From positions 35,450-99,449 of the forward strand of contig CAKPAZ010000002.1 in assembly GCA_934133195.1 (NCBI GenBank): a stretch of DNA of 64,000 nt, written 5' to 3'. The stretch is from an uncultured Bacilli bacterium (GTDB lineage: Bacteria > Bacillota_I > Bacilli_A > ML615J-28 > CAG-313). Below, one piece after another: positions 1 to 9,000 of the stretch (its first letter is position 1; each line of letters begins with the position of its first letter). Below the pieces are notes generated by a model, which was not told the origin of the DNA, did not search any database, and was given only the letters and a program-made list of their open reading frames with translations. A program made the translations under genes and the position numbers.

Positions 1-8
1 TTCATTTT

Positions 9-52
9 TATCACCTAATATAGTTTATGTTATTTACCTATATTTGGTGATA
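9..52. repeat. Long imperfect hairpin after the GNAT gene
   Basis: Arms at 9-23 and 38-52 are complementary over 15 positions with one T-T mismatch and a 14-base loop. It lies just beyond the stop codon of the acetyltransferase gene. Neither flank has a strong T-run in the direction of that gene, so it may be a weak terminator, an mRNA 3' stabiliser or part of the next locus beyond the window edge. Confidence 0.5.
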
Positions 53-57
53 TCTTC

Positions 58-522
58 TTATAGTATTTTCTCCATTCCTATTTTCTGAATTTTCATTCCT
101 ATTTTTTCATAAAACTTTAAGGCACTATCATTGCCTGCCCATACATTTAGAGTAACATTGTAACATCCTAATGATTTTGCAAAATTCAAAACATATTCAT
201 ATAACTGTTTTCCAATTCCTTTACCACGTATTGAACTATTTACACATAAATCATCTATATATAAGCTTTTATAACTTACTAATGAATGATCATTTTCATG
301 ATTTATAATAACACAAAATGCATAACCTAAAACCTTGTTATCTTCTTCATATACAAAAATTGGTTTAGTGCCATCATTTAATATTACTAATAATTCTTCA
401 TCATTGTATTTCTTTTCACCTGCTTTAAATAAATCAGGTCTTACATCAGAATGCACTTTATGAACTTGATATAAAAGTTCATTCAAAGCATTGACATCTT
501 CTTTTGTTGCTTTTCTAATCAT
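58..522 (-). CDS. GNAT family N-acetyltransferase
   Basis: A 154-residue single-domain GNAT protein that would transfer an acetyl group from acetyl-CoA to an amine; the substrate is unknown. The acetyl-CoA pyrophosphate loop is visible as RGKGIGKQLYEYV near residues 99-111, after the core strand YKSLYIDDLCV. The C-terminal motif B is ALKFYEKIGMK near residues 133-143. The length is normal for RimI/YitI-like members. The ATG at 522 follows a GGAGG ribosome binding site at a good distance. A hairpin at 543-564 separates it from the upstream surface-protein gene, so it is probably transcribed partly by read-through or from a promoter I could not define. No signal peptide is present, so it is cytoplasmic. 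Confidence 0.88.
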   Translation of the reverse strand: MIRKATKEDVNALNELLYQVHKVHSDVRPDLFKAGEKKYNDEELLVILNDGTKPIFVYEEDNKVLGYAFCVIINHENDHSLVSYKSLYIDDLCVNSSIRGKGIGKQLYEYVLNFAKSLGCYNVTLNVWAGNDSALKFYEKIGMKIQKIGMEKIL

Positions 523-542
523 TTTATTCCTCCAAATTAAAT

Positions 543-564
543 AAAAAGCACCTAAGTGCTTTTT
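543..564 (-). terminator. Intrinsic terminator of the B-repeat/DUF6273 gene
   Basis: Perfect 9-bp arms AAAAAGCAC (543-551) and GTGCTTTTT (556-564) with loop CTAA, just past the stop codon at 569. The A/T-rich arms make it usable on both strands. Confidence 0.75.
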
Positions 565-568
565 AAGA

Positions 569-2383
569 TTATTTTTTAATTGTAATTGCTGGTCTTACAC
601 CATATTCTTTTGTTACGATTGAATATCTTTCAACAGTATTAGGTGTAAGTTGGAAGTTTTCTGTCATTCCTCTAACAATGCTTATACCATTTGCTTTTGA
701 GAATGGTGATCTCAACATCCAATCACAGTTAGCATAGTTAGCGTAAAGTGGAGACACCTTAATTCCTTTAGCACGTAAATACTCAGTCGCAATTCCTTTT
801 CTGTTTTTATCATTAACATCAAATGATGAACTAAAGCCATATTTTGCGTTTGTTACATCAGCATAAGATAGTAAGAAAACAAAATCTTCTGTGTCATTAG
901 ATGCCATTGGATTACTTGATGCATATGTTGTTGAAGCAGAGTTGTCAACTTTAGTTTTTACTATTCTTTGTTGTTGAGCTTCACTAAAAGCATTTTTGTA
1001 GAACACTTGATTTAACCACTTTCTAATTTGTGAATTTTCATAGTTGTTATCTTCAGCTTCATTAAACTTATAAACATCTAAAACATATTCACTAAATAGA
1101 GTCATTGTGTCATTATCTTCACTAATTACTCTCCATTTAATTGGATCAACATTGAAGTAATAATAGCTAACTTCTTTACTTGTTCCAATTGTCATAGTTG
1201 GAGTGTTTCTATAATAAGTAAGTCTATCAAATTGATAAATTGCATTAGCAGGATTAGGTTCTACTTTTACATACTTTTTACCATTATATTCAATTTCTTC
1301 AGTTTTAGCATCAGTTGAAAGAGCTTTTAATGCATTGATTGTTTCAGCGTCAGCAACTACACTTTGAACATAACTTCCGAAGTATATATATTTTTTGCCG
1401 TTTTCCACAAAAACTACACCATCTTCAGCTGGTAAGAATTTTGCATATAAAGTAATATCTTCAGTAGTTCCTTTAGTAATTGTTTCTACTTTATTTATAT
1501 ACTCAGGTTCACGATACCAACCATCAAAACGATATCCATATTTAGTTGGAACAGGAAGTGTCAATCCTTTTGAACTATTATATGTAGTAGCAGTTAATCT
1601 TTCATTAAAGCCACCATCTAGTTCATAAGTAACATTATATGACCATTCTGCATAAAGCGTAATATCTTGATCAGTTCCTAATTTAATTTCTGTAATTAAT
1701 GAATCTTCGTTAAAATCAGGTGAAGTATACCAACCAGTAAATACCATATTTTCTTTAGTTGGAGTTGGTAGTTTTACATTATCTAAAATAGTAAATGAAG
1801 TAACTAAGTCTTCGCATGTACCGCCATTTAATTCATAGGTAATTGTATGAGTTGGAGCTTTCCAAGTTGCTGTAAAGACCTTATTTCCAATTTCACCTTT
1901 TTCAATTTTAGTAACTGTAGTTCCAGATGCATCTTTCCATCCTTCAAATGTGCATCCTTCTCTTGTTGGAGTTGGAAGGTCAACTTCTGTTTCTACTGTA
2001 TAGCTTGTTGGTATTGTTATATTTGCACTAAAGTTTCCACCATTTAATTCAAAAGTAATTGTATAAAATATCGCAACCTTATTATATTTTGCTGTTACAG
2101 TAATATCATCTTGAATATTTTCTATGCTTGGTTCCCATCCAGCAAATACATATCTATAGCCTTTTCCTGGATTTTTACTAGATGTTAATTTTTTAATATC
2201 AGGTTGTGTTGCAGTTTTTCCAATAGCAGTTTTTACTTCTGCAATAACAGTTCCATCATCATTAACAAACTTAACAACTGGGCGTTTAATCTTTGTACTT
2301 ACAATAATAACAGCAAGTGCTAAGATAAATAGTACTGTACCTATAATTGTTTTTACAATCATTTTATTTTTACTTTCTTCCAT
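569..2383 (-). CDS. Membrane-anchored InlB B-repeat protein with DUF6273-like C-terminal domain
   Basis: A 604-residue surface protein. One N-terminal membrane segment (about residues 10-31) follows a short charged N-terminus, giving a signal-anchor topology with the bulk outside. Four consecutive B-repeats of the Listeria InlB (Flg_new) type span about 36-100, 106-175, 179-249 and 249-316; each has the ITYELNGG opening, a central GW pair and a closing ITLYAKW-like strand. From about 330 to the end the pattern of KWRVIS, IRKWLN, DFVFLLS, WMLRS and GVRPAI matches DUF6273, a lectin-like or FGE-like module of unknown function in gut Bacillota surface proteins. The ATG follows AGGAGG. It shares repeat type with the lipoproteins at 3069 and 42346. 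The biochemical role is unknown; adhesion or matrix interaction is an inference. Confidence 0.85.
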   Translation of the reverse strand: MEESKNKMIVKTIIGTVLFILALAVIIVSTKIKRPVVKFVNDDGTVIAEVKTAIGKTATQPDIKKLTSSKNPGKGYRYVFAGWEPSIENIQDDITVTAKYNKVAIFYTITFELNGGNFSANITIPTSYTVETEVDLPTPTREGCTFEGWKDASGTTVTKIEKGEIGNKVFTATWKAPTHTITYELNGGTCEDLVTSFTILDNVKLPTPTKENMVFTGWYTSPDFNEDSLITEIKLGTDQDITLYAEWSYNVTYELDGGFNERLTATTYNSSKGLTLPVPTKYGYRFDGWYREPEYINKVETITKGTTEDITLYAKFLPAEDGVVFVENGKKYIYFGSYVQSVVADAETINALKALSTDAKTEEIEYNGKKYVKVEPNPANAIYQFDRLTYYRNTPTMTIGTSKEVSYYYFNVDPIKWRVISEDNDTMTLFSEYVLDVYKFNEAEDNNYENSQIRKWLNQVFYKNAFSEAQQQRIVKTKVDNSASTTYASSNPMASNDTEDFVFLLSYADVTNAKYGFSSSFDVNDKNRKGIATEYLRAKGIKVSPLYANYANCDWMLRSPFSKANGISIVRGMTENFQLTPNTVERYSIVTKEYGVRPAITIKK

Positions 2384-2423
2384 AGGGACCTCCTAGTCTT
2401 TAAAAAAGATTCTTCTTTTACAT

Positions 2424-2452
2424 ATTATATCATTTTTTTTAATCATTTTCAA
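2424..2452 (-). promoter_or_regulatory. Sigma-A-type promoter of the B-repeat/DUF6273 gene
   Basis: On the minus strand TTGAAA (2447-2452) and TATAAT (2424-2429) are separated by 17 bases, about 40 bases before the start codon at 2383. Confidence 0.7.
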
Positions 2453-2495
2453 GTAAATTAGGAATATATATTAAATGTATTTTTGGAGAAAAAGA

Positions 2496-2519
2496 AAAAG
2501 TGCTATCTCTAGCACTTTT
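2496..2519 (-). terminator. Intrinsic terminator of rplS
   Basis: Perfect 10-bp arms AAAAGTGCTA (2496-2505) and TAGCACTTTT (2510-2519), loop TCTC, followed on the minus strand by a T-containing tract. It lies shortly after the rplS stop. Confidence 0.8.
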
Positions 2520-2543
2520 AACTTTCCGTTTTTAAAATTAAAA

Positions 2544-2894
2544 TTAGTTACGACGTTCTTTGATTCTTGCAGATTTAGCTGATAAACCACGGATGTAGTT
2601 AAGTTTAGCACGACGTACACGACCAAGACGTACAACTTCAATTTTAGCAACCATTGGTGAATGAACAGGGAAAATTCTTTCAACTCCAACACCAGATGAA
2701 ATCTTACGAACTGTGTAAGTTTCACTAATGCCACCACCATGACGGCCAATTACTAATCCTTCAAAAATTTGGATTCTTTCGCGGTCACCTTCTTTAATCT
2801 TTACATGTACTTTTACAGTGTCACCTGGACGGAATTCAGGAACATCGTTTCTCATGTAAGATTGAGTTACTGCTTTGATTAATTGTTGACTCAT
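2544..2894 (-). CDS. rplS: 50S ribosomal protein L19
   Basis: A 116-residue protein matching bacterial L19 along its full length. It has the FRPGDTVKVHVKIKEG segment, the conserved IQIFEGLVIGRHGGG loop, the TYTVRKIS strand and the basic VRRAKLNYIRGLSAKSARIKE tail. L19 sits at the interface between the 50S and 30S subunits. Its start is supported by a GGAGAG ribosome binding site. In many Bacillota rplS follows rimM-trmD; here it is alone, about 12 kb from trmD, with its own promoter, leader and terminator. It is therefore a monocistronic unit. Confidence 0.98.
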   Translation of the reverse strand: MSQQLIKAVTQSYMRNDVPEFRPGDTVKVHVKIKEGDRERIQIFEGLVIGRHGGGISETYTVRKISSGVGVERIFPVHSPMVAKIEVVRLGRVRRAKLNYIRGLSAKSARIKERRN

Positions 2895-2914
2895 ATTATC
2901 TCTCCTTTATCTTC

Positions 2915-2965
2915 TGGTATTCATTCATATTCCATATCAACTTGGTTAATATCAGCGGAATACCA
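2915..2965 (-). ncRNA. Candidate L19 leader (autoregulatory 5' UTR of rplS)
   Basis: The roughly 80-base 5' UTR of rplS contains 8-bp complementary arms TGGTATTC (2915-2922) and GAATACCA (2958-2965) enclosing about 35 bases, located immediately before the ribosome binding site. A ribosomal L19 leader element upstream of rplS is an established Bacillota RNA family. Membership is inferred from position and the hairpin, not from a covariance match. Confidence 0.5.
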
Positions 2966-2979
2966 TGTATTGCTTTAAT

Positions 2980-3008
2980 ATTATATCACATCTTCTTGTT
3001 TTTTGCAA
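2980..3008 (-). promoter_or_regulatory. Sigma-A promoter of rplS
   Basis: Minus-strand TTGCAA (3003-3008) and TATAAT (2980-2985), spacing 17. Transcription would start near 2973, giving a leader of about 80 bases. Confidence 0.8.
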
Positions 3009-3035
3009 GAAATATATCTTTTTATTTTTAAGAAG

Positions 3036-3064
3036 AAAGTGTCTCAAATTAATGAGACACTTTT
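3036..3064 (-). terminator. Intrinsic terminator of the giant lipoprotein gene
   Basis: Perfect 11-bp arms AAAGTGTCTCA (3036-3046) and TGAGACACTTT (3053-3063) around loop AATTAA, directly after the stop codon at 3069, with a T-rich stretch following on the minus strand. Confidence 0.85.
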
Positions 3065-3068
3065 GTTA

Positions 3069-6000
3069 TTAACGTGCATATACCTTATTGTTCCAAATTC
3101 TACTTGCAGGATAACTTCCATCCCATTGTTCCCAAGTAGTTGTACCAGGAATAACACTATATAGTTTGATTTCTCTTGTTTCACCATTTAGTTCAACTTT
3201 TAATGTATAAGATACAGTTGTTGTTTTTTCTGGTGCATTGATTACTCTACCAGTGTTATCAATAATTTCAGGATTATGAGATACTAATGAAATCTTAGCA
3301 TCTTTATAATTAGATCTTACTTCATATTGTAATTCAATCATTTCCATTAGACATGGCCAGAAGCTTCCTTCAATTACTGATTGAGGACAGTTTTTACCAC
3401 ACCATGTATTATGTTGTTTAACTCTAGTTGGATCAAGGTTATTTCTAATTAAGATATCTGCAACAAGCATTGCAGTTCTTTGCCATGTATCATATACATC
3501 ACCAGAAGTGTTAACGCACATTTCAATACCAATTGAATTACAGTTTCCACCAAATGCTGAAATGATTCCATAACCAGAATACCATAGTGGTCCTCCAATA
3601 TAATAATAGCCATCAACAACTTTCCATACAGGACCTAAATGACTGAACATTGCTTTTGTAGGTTCTTTTGTACCAGTTTTTGGAATAGCAACTGTAGTTG
3701 CTTCACCATTTAAACTTAGGAAGTAATCTTCTCCTATTTTAACTATATCAAAGTCTGGTTTAACGTTTCCTGGAGCTTTTACAGTTGTCTTTATCCAGCT
3801 AAATGTATTCTTAGTTCCGTCGGCCGCATGGTATGCAATGTATTTTTCAGGTACAACACCAAATATTGCATCATTACCTACTGTGTAGTGAATAGAAGTT
3901 TCACCTGATGACATTACTTGAGCAATTGATTCAACAGTACCAGTAAGTGTTGCAGTATCATGGATAGTTACAAATTCAATTGTATCAACATCACGACGAT
4001 CTTTATGGTTATTTGGATTCTTTTCTGTAGTTTCATAATATGTTTCATTAACAACATATTCATCAAATAAGAATCTGTTTACACTTCCATATGTTGGAAC
4101 AAATACTTTAGTTGTTCCATCATTATATAAGCTTACGTTACCACTTTGTACTGTTGAGAAATGACCATTTACTAATAATGATAATAATTTATCAATACTT
4201 GTTTCATTTCCTAATGATTTAACAGTAACACCAATTGTTAAGTTAGCTTCCATGCCAACAGTCTTAATTAATATTTCTGCATATCCATCTTTTAACGCTG
4301 TGATTAAACCAGTTGCAGATACAGAAACAATTTCTGGATTTAATGATTCAAATACAAATGTTGCAGAAGCTGCATTCTTACCAAATGCTTTAACATTTAG
4401 TTGAAGTGTATCTTCTGGTTTAATTGTTCCATTATATACACCTTCAAAACTTGCATCAATTGAATCATGTGAATATACAGTTATTTCTCTTTCAACAACA
4501 ACTAAGTTCATATAATCACGCATGATTATTTTAGCAGTACCAACATTGATGGCTTTTACTAATCCTGTTGAAGTTACTTGAAGAATATCAGTATTACTTG
4601 ATTCAAAGTATACAGTTTTGAAATATGCATCACTAGGTTCGATTGAAGCAACAATTTGGAATTCTTCATTTGTAAGCATTTCATCTTTGAAAGCATCAAT
4701 CTTAATGCCAGTTGCTGGATTTAAAGCTTCCCACTTAGCTTTTAGTGTTGTATCGCCTTTAAGTTCAGTAATTGATGTGATAAGTTTATCATTTTCATAC
4801 CAACCTAAGAATTTATAACCAAGTAGTCCTGGTTTAATTAATTCATCATTAGTTCCTACTTTAACTGTGATTTGGTCACATTCAGGAAGTTCATCAAAGA
4901 AACATACTTCTGTAGGATTTGCATTATTAATTGATTCAATAGCTCCACCAAATACTACATATTGGCCAACTTTAATTTTATTAGTTATTGGTTTAATATT
5001 TATACCATATCCATTGTAGGAATTAGAAATAGTTATTACATATTCTGCACCTTCAGGCCATGATGATGCACCTGTTTGTAAGAAACTTACAACTTCATAT
5101 AAGCCAGTTTCTTTATTCTTAGCAATATAAATACGGTCAGAGAAAGTAGCTTTTGGATCACATGATGCATCAGTAATGAAAATATCAGTTACATATTTAC
5201 CACCAGTCCAGAATGAACCATCACTATTGTTATAGTTATTAATAGTTACAGCAATTGGGTTTTCTCCACGATTTTGGTAAAGGCCTTCATTTGAGTATCC
5301 ACCATTGTATATATATGTAATATTAAAATATTCAACTGCTTCCCAAATAGCATAAACTGTTACATCACCTGTTGTTGTTTTAGAAATTGCTGTAATAATT
5401 TGACTTCCATCAGGAGTTAAGCTCCATCCAACAAAGCGATAATCTTCTTTTGTTGGAATTGGAAGAATATATTCTTTTCCTTCTAAATAACGAGTTGATG
5501 CAGATACTTCACCACCATCTAATACATAGATGATTTTTGAGTAAATCTTAGTTTCACCAGATCCACCATCAACTTCTTCTTTTGATGGAACATCTTGAGC
5601 ATTTTGATATGCATCAGCATATGTTGTAACATTTAGGAAATTCTTATCTAATAGAGTAGTTGTACCCCAGTAGTTTTTATCTGCGTTTACTACTACATCT
5701 GGGTTTACATTCTTAACAAATAAATCACCACTACAATTTTCACGGATATTGTAATTGATATTAATCATACAATTATCGCCGTTTAAAACTTTTGCTTCTT
5801 CAAATCTAAATAGCATATAACCATTTGTAATTTTATTGAAACGATAGTTAATCTTTAGTTCATCATCTTTAGAACCTGAGTAAGTCTTGAATGTTACACC
5901 TGCATGGTATTCAGCAAGACCAATGTTATTGTATTTGTTACTTTCAATTGTATAGTTACCATAACTATATCTTAAGAACCAAATAACATATTGTTGATAT

Positions 6001-9000
6001 CCATCAAATACGTTATCAGAAATATTGATTTCACCTTTAGTACCAAATGCACCGATATCATCAATTTTGATACCATCATTATATGTTTGATATGGACCAT
6101 AGAATTCATTATTAGTAATTGTTAGATTTTCAAATTCAGATCCATAAAGTATCATTTGACGACCAGTACCTTTGTTTATACGTGAGTATTTAATTACTAC
6201 ATTCTTATATGATACGCCAGTAGCAGGTACAAAGTAGAATGGAGCAGTTTTAGATCCAGCAACCTTAGAATTATCAAATAAAATATAATTAATTGTTAGA
6301 TTTTCAATTGAAGTTGATTCAGATCCAACAATACGAGCTTCGCCTGTTAATGTAATACCATTAATTTCGACGTTACTTGCTTCAATTATTAAATCTGATG
6401 TAAAGATTGCTTCATTTTGTCTTGTATCCTTATTAGGATTAATATCTTTATTAGGGCCAATGATAGTTACGCTCTTAGCAATAGTACCACCAGCGTAAGT
6501 TCCTGATACAAATTCAATTGTATCACCATCAGTTGCTGCTGCAAGAGCTTCTTCTAGTGTTTTATATGTTTGGCCTTCGCCTACCATCAATGATGGTTTA
6601 ATTTCTTTAAATATTGCATATAGAGTAATTTCTCCAGTTGCAGTTTCTGGAATAATTGTAATGTATTCATTACCATCTTTTGTTAATGACCAACCTAAGA
6701 ACTTATATCCATCTTTTGTTGCAGCAATTAATCTTGTTGCATAGCCTGGTAGATATTTAGTAGGAGCACCTTCAAGAAGGGTTCCACCATCAAGTTCATA
6801 TTTAATTGCACACATTTTTGTTTCTGCATATGCATCGTCTAATTCCATTGTTGATTTGAAATCATCTTTTGCAATTTCTGATGCTTTAATATTAGGTGTA
6901 CCTTGATCAGTGTATGCAAGAGCAGAATAGTTCATACCAAAATAGAAGTTTTTAGCATTAACACAGAATCTCATTCTTGCAGAAGTATTTAAAATCTTAT
7001 TATACTTGATAGTTACATGTGGAGTTGAAGTAGTATCAGTAGTTGATTTACCTTGTACACTAAATACTGTGTCTTTACAATAGTTAAATGTGTTACCAAT
7101 ATAATTAATTTCAATTGATTCATACTCAGCATGATGAACAGCCATTCCACATTCAGCATTAGCTGCACTATCACTATCAAAATTATTATCACGCATTGTG
7201 ATTTTTGTATTTTCAGCAAGTTTATCTTGACCAACCCAGAAAGTCCAATAGTTTCCAGCAAAACGATATGCAATGTTATCATTCATATTAATAACACCTG
7301 CAGCGTTTCTTAGCCAGAATGCAAAGACATTTTGTGATGTTGGGCAATTGTTTGTAACATAGTTATGGTTAATTTCTGCACCTGTGATTAAGCCTTGGCT
7401 ATAAACACAAGAATAATAATTAACTGTAGATTTTAATGTAAATTTATTATATTCAACAACTAAATTGTTGATAGCACCAACGAAATGGATTTGACCAATT
7501 CCGGCAGCTGATGTTCCAGCTGATGCAGCTGTTCCTTCAATTACGTTATATTTAACAACGATAGTATCATTATCACCTTCACCATAAACTGAAGTTGTAT
7601 TTGTTAATTTAAATCCTAGGATTTTAACATCTTTTACATTTTTAGATATTGTTATTTTTCCACTAATTATAGCTTCTAATGCTCGTTTATCACTTGTTCC
7701 CTCAATTCCACTATTTGGACCAATTAATTGAATTCCATCATAAGCTATAACTAAATCTTCACTATAAGTTCCCGCTTTAACATATATTTTAGTATTTGCA
7801 GTTGCTGCAAGTAAAGCATCTTTAATTGTTTTATACTCTTCATTAGGGCCAACTACAATTTCATCAACAGCGACTACTTCTTCTTTCCATACTGCATAAA
7901 CTGTTACATCACCTGTTTGTGCAGCAGATATTGATGTAATATATTCAGTACTATCTTTTTCAAGAGTCCAACCAAGGAATATATATCCTTCTTTAACAGG
8001 AGTTGCTAAAACTAATTCTTTACCTTCTTCATAAGTTGTAGGAACAACATATCCTTCTTCAAATTCTCCACCATCAAGTTCAAATGTGATTTTAGAATTT
8101 ACTACTGGAATTGTATATTCCCATTTTGCATAAAGTACTAAATTACCAGTCATACCCTTAGTTATTTTAGTAATTGCGATTGTACATTCTTTATCTAAGA
8201 ACCAACCTAAGAAATTAACATTAGCTGTTGCAGATGGTAAATCAAATTCATCTTCAACTGTATATTTTAGATTAGTTGTAGGAAGTTCAGCTTTAACTTC
8301 GGTATTATCTTTTACAATGTATTTTGCAGGAAGTTCATTAAATGCTGCAATTGTTGTTCCTTTTACCCATTGATGGAAACGGAATAGAATTTGGATTTTA
8401 CCAGCTGATGTTGGTGTATATGTGTTATCATATGCTGGGTAACCATTCTTAACAGCATTATAGAAATATTGATCCATTGCTTGATATTTTTCACGATATG
8501 CATTGCTATTTAAGAAATAACTTTCTGAATGTTCTATTACAGCTTTTCCTTCACTATCACGTTTAACTGGTTGATAAATGAAGTTAGATACTGTTTTTTC
8601 AAAAACATAAATATCAATTGCTTTTAATTCTTCAGCATTACTAAATGAAGTTGTTTGACCATTCTTAGTTATAGTAACTTTACCATTTTGAACTTGAACA
8701 TATGTTGAAATGTATTCAGCATTTGTTACAAACCAATTATATAAATCACTATAGAATTCATTTACAAATTCATCTTTGCTATTCCATTTTGTTTTAATTA
8801 TTGTTGTTAAGTTTTTATCATATGTAATTGTGTATTCACAAATTTCATATAAAGCAGTTACTTCAAGGTCTTGTTTTACATTTACAATTGGCTTATCCCA
8901 ACCAATAAACTTATATCCAAGACGGGTTGGATCTTTTGGTGCTGCTGCAGCACGACCATCTTTAACTACAGTTTCTTTTAATACTTTTCCATCATAATCT

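Noticed and set aside
2471..2749. 92-codon frame overlapping rplS on the same strand
   Set aside because: Out-of-frame copy of L19 coding sequence running through its terminator.
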